Assembly (NCBI GenBank): GCA_045595285.1
Contig: JAZOAC010000135.1
Location: 1 to 64,000 of the forward strand
Direction of reading: 5' to 3'
Source: UBA1731 sp045595285
GTDB lineage: Bacteria; Verrucomicrobiota; Kiritimatiellia; RFP12; UBA1067
Length of the DNA: 64,000 bases
Below, piece after piece: positions 9,402 to 17,596 of this stretch (its first letter is position 1; every line of letters starts with the position of its first letter). Below the pieces are notes generated by a model. It was not told the origin of the DNA. It worked only from the letters and a program-made list of their open reading frames with translations, and did no database searches. The position numbers and the translations under genes are program-made.

Positions 9402-9910
9402 TCAGTGGTGGCCGGCTGTTTGGCGGGCAGGGATTTTGCGTACTTGTCCAAAACGCCGTTGACGAATCTCCCGCTCTGGGAATCAGAGAAGAACTTCGCA
9501 ATGTCGACGGCTTCATTGATTACGATCGGAGTCGGGATGTCTGGCGCATGCGCGATTTCCCACGCTCCAAGACGAAGCACACTACGCACCACGGTACCAA
9601 GCCTGTAAAGTGACCAGTTCTCAAGAAAAGGATCGAGGGATGCATCAATCTCATCCATCTTTCCAATCACGCCCCTGATGCGCTGTTCTGCGAACAGTTT
9701 CATGTCAACCAGGGATGCGGCATGCTTGCGCCCCTTGCCGGTGAAGGCCTCTCTGATCCCATATTCGCCGGACCTTACGCCATCAATCTCAACATCCTGC
9801 TGCATCTCCCAGAATGCCGTCAGCGCAGCCTCAATGCTGTCCGGCGGATTGAGATCGCATTCGCAAAGCATCATGACCGCCCATTCTCTGGCCTGTCTAC
9901 GAGTAACCAT
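9398..9910 (-). CDS. nusB: Transcription antitermination factor NusB
   Basis: 170 residues, all-helical. It opens with RRQAREWAVMMLCECD and ends with the family block TPIVINEAVDIAKFFSDSQS and GRFVNGVLDKYAKS. NusB works with NusE (S10) in rRNA antitermination. A longer loop than usual (about residues 40-60) separates the first helices. It lies 18 bases after the LptG-like gene and is overlapped by ribD; association of nusB with riboflavin genes is common in bacteria. Confidence 0.94.
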   Translation of the reverse strand: MVTRRQAREWAVMMLCECDLNPPDSIEAALTAFWEMQQDVEIDGVRSGEYGIREAFTGKGRKHAASLVDMKLFAEQRIRGVIGKMDEIDASLDPFLENWSLYRLGTVVRSVLRLGAWEIAHAPDIPTPIVINEAVDIAKFFSDSQSGRFVNGVLDKYAKSLPAKQPATTE

Positions 9911-9928
9911 CAGAAAACCACCTCTCTT

Positions 9929-11026
9929 CTATCTTTGACGATAAAACAAATAGACACCTATGGAGACAAACACCACGTCCGGAAGGAATGCTGCGACAAA
10001 TGCGTGCATGTATCCGATGCGCGACAGCACCATGCATCCGACCGTAAGCGCATAGAAAGCAAAGAACATCACGAGAGCGGCCACGATCCCCTTGAATACG
10101 GACTGCCTTCCCGTCGCCACCCCGGCCGGTATCGCGAAAAGCGTGATGACGATGCATGCGAGCGGCGCGGCTATCTGGGACCAGAGCTCACACTCCATCT
10201 CCCTGCGGAATTTCGCCGTCATATCGGGATGTGTACCAAGAAAGCGAATACGGTCACCAGTGGAGAAAAACTCTGGATTCCTGTTCTGAAGTAGGAAATC
10301 GCGCGGCTGCTCCTGAAATTCCGGGAACATCCTCAGATTAAGGGATTCAAGCGCCGGGGTAGGAGACGGAACCTCTTGCCCATTGGCATCGAAGTGGAAC
10401 GTCTCGGCGCCATCCAGCCACCATTCCCCGTCAAGATACTCCGCTCTTGCCGCCTTCACGGTACGTTTGCGTCCGCCATCCGGCCAATTCTCGCTGATGG
10501 CGACATCCTCCAGCACCGTCGCATCATCGTTCATCGCAGCTCCCACATTCCAGGTGCGAGACGCATTGACATTGTGATATACGATATTGTCTTCCCGGGA
10601 GAGGTCATCTAGATTGAATTTCGCGGAACGCATCTGACGCGACCACTGGGCATATTTTGGCACAAACGATTCATTCACCCATCCCACAAACGCCGCCATG
10701 AGCGCAGCAACGACCAGCATTGGACGAACAATCGAAAGAAAACCCACGCCACTCGATCTCATGGCTATGAGCTCAGAATGACGGCAGAAACTCCACATCG
10801 TGTAGAGAGCCGCCAGCATCAGGCATGCCGGCGCGAGCCACTTGAAGTACGGCGACAGATAGCCCGCGAAATACAGTACGCAAATCCACCACCCGGGACG
10901 AGCCTCCATCAGCCTGCTAAAAACACCGAAAAGCTCAAAAAGCACATAAATCGACACAAAACCAGCAAGACAGTATGCCAACGGCACACAGAACTCGCGG
11001 AATACATATCGAAATAGAATGCGCAT
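9929..11026 (-). CDS. LptF/LptG-family LPS export permease (first copy)
   Basis: A 365-residue YjgP/YjgQ-family protein. Three hydrophobic segments lie before residue 130 (for example VPLAYCLAGFVSIYVLFELF), followed by a periplasmic soluble domain of about 150 residues and three hydrophobic segments at the end. The cytoplasmic-side motif SELIAMRSSGVG is characteristic of LptF/LptG, which with LptB extract LPS from the inner membrane. A second member is at 57203-58318; the pair may form the heterodimer although unlinked. It heads the nusB-rib operon. Which of F or G it is cannot be decided by eye. Confidence 0.88.
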   Translation of the reverse strand: MRILFRYVFREFCVPLAYCLAGFVSIYVLFELFGVFSRLMEARPGWWICVLYFAGYLSPYFKWLAPACLMLAALYTMWSFCRHSELIAMRSSGVGFLSIVRPMLVVAALMAAFVGWVNESFVPKYAQWSRQMRSAKFNLDDLSREDNIVYHNVNASRTWNVGAAMNDDATVLEDVAISENWPDGGRKRTVKAARAEYLDGEWWLDGAETFHFDANGQEVPSPTPALESLNLRMFPEFQEQPRDFLLQNRNPEFFSTGDRIRFLGTHPDMTAKFRREMECELWSQIAAPLACIVITLFAIPAGVATGRQSVFKGIVAALVMFFAFYALTVGCMVLSRIGYMHAFVAAFLPDVVFVSIGVYLFYRQR

Positions 11027-11275
11027 GGCCGAATATTATACTAAAAAAACAGCTCGGATGCATCAGTGAAAACCTTCTCGGGCAAAAGTTTCGAGATGAC
11101 AGGCGGAGTATCAAAGCACGATAGATGGCAGGAAAAATCGATTTATGCCTTGACATCAAAGCCCGCGGTGAAAGTTCAAAGGAATCCATGCCAGCGAAAC
11201 AACCTGAGCCGTTAATGGTTCCTGGGACTTCATGAAAGCGCAAATGAACCATCCAGCGTTTTACATTGAAATAAT
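11027..11275. other. Intergenic stretch with no recognised feature
   Basis: About 250 bases between the tRNA-Pro 3' end and the LptG-like gene. I see no credible open frame, tRNA or strong hairpin. The promoter for the lptG-nusB-rib operon is expected near 11030-11060, where the sequence is AT-rich. Confidence 0.4.
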
Positions 11276-11352
<77 letters not shown>

Positions 11353-11359
11353 AAACGAA

Positions 11360-12442
11360 TCACGAAGAGGAACGGTCGGAACCGTTGGCTTCGGACTTCC
11401 TGTGCATCTCGTACTCTGCGATACGGCGCGAGATTTCGCCGGTCATGTCATTCTTTGTGGCAAGCACGCCAACGCGGATCGCGTGGAAGATCGCCTTGTG
11501 CGACGAAGATCCATGCGTGATTATCACCGCGCCCGGAACGCCAAGCAGAGGCGCTCCACCGTATATCTCCGGATCCATCTGACTCTTGAGCGACTTGAAC
11601 GCCCCGAGCAGCAGAATAGACCCAAGCATGCGCACGAAGTTTCCACGGAACTCGCGCTTCATCCAGTAGCTCATCGCATGAGCCACAGACTCAGTGGTCT
11701 TCAACACCACATTGCCTACAAAGCCGTCGCATACAACCACGTCAGTACGGCCCTGGAAAAGATCATGCCCTTCCACATTGCCGCGGAACTCGATCGTATC
11801 GACCTTCTTGAGGAGACCGAAAGCCTCCTTCGTAAGCTCGTTGCCCTTGCAGTCCTCAGTGCCGATGGACAACAACCCCACCAATGGCGTGGTGCGGTTG
11901 AGAACCGCATGGGAATACGCACTTCCCATGATCGCAAACTGGGCAAGCCATTCAGGATGGCAGTCCATGTTCGCACCTGCATCAAGCAGAAGAAGCGGCC
12001 TGCGCGGCAGACGCGTCGGCAACACGGTGGCAATCGCAGGACGCTGAACACCGCGGATACGGCCCAGCGTCAGAATCGAGCTTGTGGAAACCGCACCGGA
12101 ATTGCCGGCGGAAACGAAACAATCCGCCTTCCCCTCCTTGACAAGACGCATCGCCACATTGATTGAGCAATCCTTCTTGTGGCGAACCGCATCAACCGGC
12201 GCCTCGTCCATGCCCGCAATATCCGGCGCATGGACAATCTCAAGCCTGCCATCGGCAAGCGCCGCCTTGACCTTGGTCATAAGCGACGGCTCGAACTTGA
12301 GGAACTCCGCCTCTATCTGCTCCTTGCGCCCGACGAGGAAAACCTTGAGGTTCTCCATCTCCGCAACAGCCTTGACGCCGCCCAGGACAATCTCGCCCGG
12401 AGCCTTGTCTCCACCCATTGCATCAAGCGCAATTCGCGTCAT
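11360..12442 (-). CDS. plsX: Phosphate acyltransferase PlsX
   Basis: 360 residues starting MTRIALDAMGGD, the family signature, with HGSSSHKA near the C-terminus. PlsX converts acyl-ACP to acyl-phosphate for phospholipid synthesis. An in-frame GTG three codons earlier would give a longer form, but the ATG at 12442 follows an AAGGGG sequence at proper spacing and matches the conserved N-terminus. It lies downstream of rpmF, the widespread rpmF-plsX arrangement. The usual fab genes do not follow; instead a tRNA gene comes next. Confidence 0.95.
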   Translation of the reverse strand: MTRIALDAMGGDKAPGEIVLGGVKAVAEMENLKVFLVGRKEQIEAEFLKFEPSLMTKVKAALADGRLEIVHAPDIAGMDEAPVDAVRHKKDCSINVAMRLVKEGKADCFVSAGNSGAVSTSSILTLGRIRGVQRPAIATVLPTRLPRRPLLLLDAGANMDCHPEWLAQFAIMGSAYSHAVLNRTTPLVGLLSIGTEDCKGNELTKEAFGLLKKVDTIEFRGNVEGHDLFQGRTDVVVCDGFVGNVVLKTTESVAHAMSYWMKREFRGNFVRMLGSILLLGAFKSLKSQMDPEIYGGAPLLGVPGAVIITHGSSSHKAIFHAIRVGVLATKNDMTGEISRRIAEYEMHRKSEANGSDRSSS

Positions 12443-12469
12443 GAGAAACACCCCTTGGAAGGGAAATCG

Positions 12470-12655
12470 TTACTTGGCGCTGACGCTGAGAACCTTGCGG
12501 CCATTGTAGGTGCCGCACTGAGGGCATACATGATGCGCCTGCTTCATCCCACCGCACACAGGGCAGGACTGAACCGAAGCGAGAATCGCCTTCTCCAGCT
12601 GAGCAACACGCTGACGCTTGCGCATCTTAGACTTTTTATGTTTTGGCGAGGCCAT
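12470..12655 (-). CDS. rpmF: 50S ribosomal protein L32
   Basis: A 61-residue basic protein starting MASPKHKKSKMRKRQR. It has a four-cysteine zinc ribbon, CPVCGGMKQAHHVCPQCG, so this is the zinc-binding form of L32. It starts 6 bases after the yceD stop codon with an AAAGGA ribosome-binding site inside the end of that gene. Confidence 0.97.
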   Translation of the reverse strand: MASPKHKKSKMRKRQRVAQLEKAILASVQSCPVCGGMKQAHHVCPQCGTYNGRKVLSVSAK

Positions 12656-12661
12656 TTCTGT

Positions 12662-13099
12662 TTATCCTTTCTTTAAGTCATCCAAAGCGTCCCAACGGGA
12701 ATCAGGCGCTTCCGTCTCCGTTTTTTCGATTCCCGGACAATCTTCGCGACAAACCGGGTAAGTCGGTAAGTCGAGTAATATACACTCTCTCAGTTCCGTT
12801 GTCAATTCCACAAATTCAGTTTTTTCATTAACTGCAAAACTTGCCGCAAAATCATGTATTTTTACAGTAAAATCGAAGTCCTCTCCACATCTCGAACATG
12901 CCGCCTCGAAGTCCTGCTCCAATTTTCCCCGAACCAGCAACTCTGTTCCGACCAAAATAACGCCTAATTCGTAGCGAAGCCCCGCAAACGGCTTGAGGAA
13001 TTCATCCTCCAATCCGTAGATGGAATCATCAAGCGTACCGGACAGTTCAATCCCTTCATCCGTCACTTCGGAAAGATATACGTTTAACTCCGTATCCAC
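12662..13099 (-). CDS. yceD: DUF177/YceD-family protein
   Basis: 145 residues, acidic, with a central pair CSRCGED (about residues 68-74) and a second pair near CREDCPG (about 117-123), the pattern of the YceD/DUF177 family linked to 23S rRNA accumulation. It lies directly before rpmF, its conserved genomic partner. The start is GTG at 13099, preceded by a GGGAG sequence at the end of coaD. Confidence 0.85.
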   Translation of the reverse strand: MDTELNVYLSEVTDEGIELSGTLDDSIYGLEDEFLKPFAGLRYELGVILVGTELLVRGKLEQDFEAACSRCGEDFDFTVKIHDFAASFAVNEKTEFVELTTELRECILLDLPTYPVCREDCPGIEKTETEAPDSRWDALDDLKKG

Positions 13100-13100
13100 T

Positions 13101-13583
13101 TCAGACTCCCTTCATCCGCGCAAGGACGGCCGGCGTGACCATGGACGAAACATCGCCGTTGTAGCGCATGATCTCCCGCACGGTCGATGCGGTGACATAC
13201 GCAAGATTCTCGCTCGGCATCATGAACAGCGTCTCAATCTCCGGAGCCATCTTGCGGTTCGTGAGAGCCATCTGGAACTCGTACTCGAAATCGGAATAGA
13301 CCCGCACGCCGCGAATGACGGTATTGACCCCATGCGTACGGCAGAACTCGACGAGAAGCGTATCAAGGCGCTCGACAACGACGTTGGTCAAACCGGCCTT
13401 CTCTACATCCTCACGGATCATCGCCATGCGCACATCGCAGTCGAACATCGCGCCCTGCTTGGAACTCGTTCCGGCGACCGCCACGATCAGCCTGTCGTAA
13501 AGGGCCGCGGCCCGCTTGACAAGGTCGAAATGACCTAACGTCATCGGGTCGAAAGTTCCAGGATATACCGCTATTCTTTCCAT
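13101..13583 (-). CDS. coaD: Phosphopantetheine adenylyltransferase
   Basis: 160 residues with the nucleotidyltransferase motif YPGTFDPMTLGHFDLVKRA at the N-terminus (TxxH-type, here TLGH) and the late motif ending ASTVREI (ISSTxxRE-like). It transfers AMP to 4'-phosphopantetheine in coenzyme A synthesis. It is the first gene of coaD-yceD-rpmF-plsX, with one base between its stop and the next start. Confidence 0.96.
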   Translation of the reverse strand: MERIAVYPGTFDPMTLGHFDLVKRAAALYDRLIVAVAGTSSKQGAMFDCDVRMAMIREDVEKAGLTNVVVERLDTLLVEFCRTHGVNTVIRGVRVYSDFEYEFQMALTNRKMAPEIETLFMMPSENLAYVTASTVREIMRYNGDVSSMVTPAVLARMKGV

Positions 13584-13598
13584 GTGTAAACGGCGTGA

Positions 13599-13604
13599 AT
13601 TATA
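13599..13604 (-). promoter_or_regulatory. Extended -10 element for the coaD operon
   Basis: The minus strand reads TGC-TATAAT, an extended -10, with no good -35 at 17 bases. The predicted start of transcription is only about 9 bases before the coaD ATG, so the leader would be very short. Confidence 0.5.
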
Positions 13605-13723
13605 GCATAAACTGTTTTCAAACTCATCTGGATTATTATGGGCGCCAGATATTTACAGAGTGTCTTTTCTATTTGACAAACTGGGTTATGCGGTTCACAA
13701 TCAGCGATATTGTGTCATGTACG

Positions 13724-13896
13724 TCCGATTGCGGCAAGAATATCCTGAGCACCGTCATTCAATTCTGCGCAGAAGACTCAGGCAACGTAAGATAGTCGGC
13801 CCAATGTTGCGGCCTTCCCGCCATTATCGGCAGAAAAGCGCGCTGCATGACGAGACGGCTGAAGCCGAACAGAAATTCCGGTCAATATGAAACTTC
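13724..13896. repeat. Diverged dispersed repeat, copy 1
   Basis: 173 bases that align without any gap to 15722-15894 (constant offset 1998), roughly three-quarters identical by eye. Shared blocks include ATTCAATTCTGCGCAG and CCGGTCAATATG. On the minus strand this copy encodes a peptide containing ILTGISVRLQP and, after one in-frame TGA, FCAELNDG, matching the C-terminus of the protein at 15704-17596. That minus-strand frame stays open upstream to an ATG at 13984. No known gene is recognised. The rest of 13605-14032 shows nothing else I can support. Confidence 0.7.
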
Positions 13897-14032
13897 TGAC
13901 AATCGCTTCCCAGGGAGGTTGATCAGACCACTGCCACTGCCGCCCTCGTATTGTGGCGGCACAGCCGAACAGCCTTGTTTTCATTTATCCGTTAAGCATC
14001 ATCACTCCACATACACACCACTTCTCGCCCTC

Positions 14033-15274
14033 TTACGCCAACATCTTCACCATCCGCCCCATCCACAAAGATTTCGTCCGCACCGTAATCTTTAGTTTAT
14101 ATTTCGCCTTCCACGCCTCCAGCATGTTGCAATCCTCTATTGAGTTTGGATCGGTGAGCTTCACCATCCGCCCTATCAATGCACTCTGTCTTCTTGCACC
14201 CTCCCCGACAGGCTTAATCACCTCAAGATAAATGGCCCTTGCCCTCAGCAAAGCCACTTCATCCAGCACATCCTTCATCTCGTAGCATACACCATTTTTC
14301 GCCACGTCCACCCACCCCGTTGTATTCCCACTCGCAACAACCCCTATTTCTCTCTTCACGCCATCATTCTCGTCACACGCCGCTTCATTTAAGATTTCAT
14401 CCGTACCATAATCTTGATTTACCATTGCTGTGGTTTGTTCTTCATTTCCCATATCCAAAATGACGGAAAGAGGCATGGGATCCTGCAATTCTATAAGCTG
14501 ACGCATGCGTTTTGCCGCCGCTTTATAAGCCATCACCCGTGAATATACCGTATAAAGTGCAGGTATCTCCATTTGAAGCCAGCCCTTAATGCCTGATCTG
14601 CGGCCGATTATCATCCCGCCGTCATCCCGCACAAGAGTATTATCGACATAGCACTCCAAATCCTCCATGAGGCTGCCGAAACGCAAAAGAGCTTCATTGG
14701 ATTCCTTCACCTTCTTCCAGGCCTCCAATATCTCCTCGCGCGTGGGACACGCATTACGCGTGCTGCGCCGGCGTATCTTGCGCCGCTCATCGGTCAACAA
14801 CTGTCGGCGATGCTTCTCCTGTTCGTAGTAGTATGGCCTTGCAATATCATGCTTTATGCGATCAATGATTCTGGTGAGCTCTTTACGCAGAATAACCGTC
14901 CCGAACCACGCGATTTCAAAAAACATGATGAAAAGCACCGCATGCCGCGCAGGACGGAAAGAATTGAGTATTCCTTCCCCTTCCTCAAGCGAAATATTAT
15001 TTTTGCGGCAGAACGACGCCAGACCTTCTGTCATTTCACATAAATCGCCGAACGCCCTGTGCCTTGCGATCGCACGAAGTCGTTTGGATTCGGCTCTTTT
15101 GCTGCGCTTGGCGTAGATTTCACGCGCCACAGGCTCGTATTTAGCGCGCCATTCGTCAAACTTGCGCTTCGCCTCCGCCTCGGCCTTGTCGACGAGGGAA
15201 TTTGCAATCGCCTCCTTCGGCATATTTCGCCTCGGACATTTCTGCAAAACCGACTTTTCCGCTCTCTTATCCAT
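14033..15274 (-). CDS. Unrecognised 413-residue basic, helix-rich protein
   Basis: I do not recognise this protein. It starts MDKRAEKSVLQKCP; the start at 15274 is chosen over an ATG six bases earlier because a GGGGAG sequence is then 8 bases away instead of 2. The first 100 residues are lysine/arginine-rich and predicted helical. One hydrophobic stretch (AVLFIMFFEIAWFGTVIL, about residue 112) could be a membrane segment. Arginine clusters and acidic patches follow, with no catalytic motif. It lies alone between two direct repeat copies (13724-13896 and 15722-15894) and beside a transposase tail, so it may be island cargo. Confidence 0.6.
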   Translation of the reverse strand: MDKRAEKSVLQKCPRRNMPKEAIANSLVDKAEAEAKRKFDEWRAKYEPVAREIYAKRSKRAESKRLRAIARHRAFGDLCEMTEGLASFCRKNNISLEEGEGILNSFRPARHAVLFIMFFEIAWFGTVILRKELTRIIDRIKHDIARPYYYEQEKHRRQLLTDERRKIRRRSTRNACPTREEILEAWKKVKESNEALLRFGSLMEDLECYVDNTLVRDDGGMIIGRRSGIKGWLQMEIPALYTVYSRVMAYKAAAKRMRQLIELQDPMPLSVILDMGNEEQTTAMVNQDYGTDEILNEAACDENDGVKREIGVVASGNTTGWVDVAKNGVCYEMKDVLDEVALLRARAIYLEVIKPVGEGARRQSALIGRMVKLTDPNSIEDCNMLEAWKAKYKLKITVRTKSLWMGRMVKMLA

Positions 15275-15280
15275 AATCAT

Positions 15281-15462
15281 TTCTCCCCAGAAAGGAAAAC
15301 ACCAGAACTATACCACACGCCCGACGCAAAGTCAAGATTATGGAGCGGACGAAATCTTGATATTTTAAAGGGGCGGCAAAGCGACAAGGTTCCTTAACCC
15401 GACTTTCTACGTTCAAATGAAAAAAAAACCTGGATTTCCTGGGGGGCACTACACCCGCGTTT
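15281..15462. other. Intergenic island sequence, nothing recognised
   Basis: Sequence between the unrecognised gene and the transposase tail. It is AT-rich near 15421-15428 (A tract) with no supportable gene. It would hold the promoter of the 14033-15274 gene. Confidence 0.35.
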
Positions 15463-15639
15463 TTATGTTGCGGATGGACACTCAGATATCTTGAGTGGCG
15501 GTTGGTCGGGGAGTGTCAACCCCAAGCGATTCAAAAGCATGAATACTTCATCTTTTGGCTCAACATATTGAGAGAGTGCCGCGACTCTTCCATCGACTGT
15601 CGACATAACGATATCGACCACTTCGATTTTTAAGTTATC
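15463..15639 (-). pseudogene. Tail of an IS transposase (probable remnant)
   Basis: A minus-strand frame of about 58 codons runs from just after a TGA (15640-15642) to a TAA at 15463-15465. It reads EVVDIVMSTVDGRVAALSQY, then VEPKDEVFMLLNRLGLTLP. An ending of the type LLNRLGL-LP resembles the extreme C-terminus of IS1634/IS4-like DDE transposases. There is no start codon and no catalytic region, so if this is a transposase it is a decayed end fragment. The family assignment is by pattern memory only. Confidence 0.4.
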
Positions 15640-15703
15640 TCAAAAAAACAAGTAATTATCGTACAAAAATATATGTCCACAGATTGCGTTTCAAAAATCC
15701 TCG

Positions 15704-17596
15704 TCATTGCGCTACAGGAGCCCCGATCACGACAGGAATATCCCGTACTCCTTCATTCAATTCTGCGCAGAGGCCTCCGGCGGCGGAAGCGAGTCGATTA
15801 AAGATTGCGGCATCTCCACAATTATCTACAGAAAAACGCACTACGTGCCGAAATGGCTGAAGTCGGACCGAAATACCGGTCAATATGGAACTTTCAGCAT
15901 CCATTCCAGTACGTACTCGCCACTCATCCACTGAAAATGCGCGAAAATTAAAACCCTTGTCAGGCAGATGACGATCTGACGGTCTCCACTGAAAAGGTTC
16001 GACAAATCGACACAGATACATACATGGATTTCCGAGGAATACGTTACGGTCACAAGAATTATCTTTCGACCTGATGCTTGTGTCAGGCAGCGCAATAGCC
16101 CCTCGCGCATTGGAAGCAAATACATTTCTCTCGATTCTTTCCCCGCTCGTCTCAACCAATCGTCCGCCCACCTTCCGGTTGGTAACCGTCCGCATAAAAA
16201 CTCCGAAACCCGAATTGTTTATAAGAAGATTCCCATTCACGGACAAATCGGACGCGTCATGCGCATAAATGCCGTGTCCGGAATAAGACTCCCCCACACT
16301 TCGTGAATTGGCTATCACATTACCGGTGATTTCAGCGACGCCAAATCCGTATTCCATCATAACTCCGCTCATCAGATTGTCATGTATAAGATTTCCGGAA
16401 ATGCGTGCCCCCGCATATCCTGTATCCAGCCAAATGCCGTGTCCCTCATTCCAACGCACAACATTCCGCTCTACGATTACATCCGCAAGATGAAACTTCA
16501 TTCCCGCCCATTCCTCCCATTCAGCGCCATCCTCACCAGAGGCCCATCCGCCCGTATTGTTAAACTCGACCGTATTATCGAAAACGCGGCATCCTGAAAC
16601 TTTCCATCCCGCAATCCCACACAATCCATTGCGGGCAATCAAACACTTCCGAACGACATGTCCCGAAGAATGAAAATGGCGGCGATCCCCATCAATCGTT
16701 TCACAGTCTAAATCATTCAGATAAAACGCTTCCGATCCGACATCAAGTCCAATCGTCTTCGATTCCATAATCCGCAACCTATCAAATACCCAATTTCTTC
16801 CGCTACGGCAAGAAACCATCCCGGCCTGCGGAAATGGGCCTCTCGCTGCGGCACGGCGAAAAACAAACCCCCGCACAGTTATATCGGCGAGGCCTCGCCG
16901 CAACGGAGAAAAAACACGCGGACGAACAGTCCATTCGATCGCACTGAGACTTTGCTCATCCGCGTATTCACCGATGTTCACCAGAATACGTCGGCCATCG
17001 AAAGACACAAGCCATGTACAGACTCGAGACTTCAATTCGCGCTCGGAACGAACTTCCGTCAATTCACGTTCCCCAAGAAAGAGCTGTCCAAGTGTCAGCG
17101 GCCACGGATGCTCAAGCTCTTTCGTCTGCACTGGACGTGCCGGCCGCCTATCCGGTGCAGGACCTGTATTCATGCACGTTAAATACGGATTAAAACCTTG
17201 TGCAAATACCGATTCATCAATATCCGATTCATACACTCCCTTCCCATATCCAGTCGCTCTATGCCATCTGTTCGTCCATAGGTCACTTCCTCGAACCTCC
17301 ACTTTCTCATTCGGATAGGCCTCGTAGACAATACGCTGTCCGTTGCCGCCGCCTCTCGCCGGACGCACCCATTCTCTGTATATTCCACCCCGCACCCGCA
17401 CAATATCGCCGGGACCGGCAATCTGCGCTGCCGCATTGATAGTTCTGAACACGCCCTTCCCAGCTGCGGCGGACCGGTCATCCGCATTCGGATCGCATCC
17501 GTCCACCATCAAGATGCCTCCATGCACCGTTCTGCATATGCAGAAAATAAATGTCGCTATGACCGAAAGAATCCGCAATCCGATGGAATCAATCAT
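15704..17596 (-). CDS. Secreted right-handed beta-helix protein (pectate-lyase-like fold) with a repeat-derived C-terminus
   Basis: 630 residues with an N-terminal signal segment (hydrophobic to about residue 26). DPNADDRSAAAGKGVFRTI and GDIVRVRGGIYREW follow, the start of many polysaccharide-lyase-like beta-helix proteins. The middle (about 290-520) has serial turns such as NTVEFNNTGGW, RNVVRWNEGHGIWLD and GNVIANSRSVG, typical of parallel beta-helix rungs. The fold is clear; whether it is a lyase, hydrolase or epimerase is not. The first 568 residues end in a family-like segment DEWRVRTGMDAES, then the sequence switches to the dispersed repeat, so the natural end has probably been replaced. 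It is last in a four-gene operon and its ATG overlaps the stop of the upstream gene. Confidence 0.8.
   Translation of the reverse strand: MIDSIGLRILSVIATFIFCICRTVHGGILMVDGCDPNADDRSAAAGKGVFRTINAAAQIAGPGDIVRVRGGIYREWVRPARGGGNGQRIVYEAYPNEKVEVRGSDLWTNRWHRATGYGKGVYESDIDESVFAQGFNPYLTCMNTGPAPDRRPARPVQTKELEHPWPLTLGQLFLGERELTEVRSERELKSRVCTWLVSFDGRRILVNIGEYADEQSLSAIEWTVRPRVFSPLRRGLADITVRGFVFRRAAARGPFPQAGMVSCRSGRNWVFDRLRIMESKTIGLDVGSEAFYLNDLDCETIDGDRRHFHSSGHVVRKCLIARNGLCGIAGWKVSGCRVFDNTVEFNNTGGWASGEDGAEWEEWAGMKFHLADVIVERNVVRWNEGHGIWLDTGYAGARISGNLIHDNLMSGVMMEYGFGVAEITGNVIANSRSVGESYSGHGIYAHDASDLSVNGNLLINNSGFGVFMRTVTNRKVGGRLVETSGERIERNVFASNARGAIALPDTSIRSKDNSCDRNVFLGNPCMYLCRFVEPFQWRPSDRHLPDKGFNFRAFSVDEWRVRTGMDAESSILTGISVRLQPFRHVVRFSVDNCGDAAIFNRLASAAGGLCAELNEGVRDIPVVIGAPVAQ
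15722..15894. repeat. Diverged dispersed repeat, copy 2 (inside the end of the beta-helix gene)
   Basis: Second copy of the 173-base repeat found at 13724-13896, same orientation, no indels. Here it is read on the minus strand as codons of the beta-helix protein and supplies roughly its last 62 residues (about 569-630), including ILTGISVRLQPFRH and GLCAELNEGVRD. The two copies bracket about 1.8 kb holding the unrecognised gene and the transposase tail. Confidence 0.7.

Noticed and set aside
13660..13890. Plus-strand 76-codon frame in repeat copy 1
   Set aside because: In copy 2 the same frame has a stop and there is no start; the minus-strand frame is the one used in a real protein.
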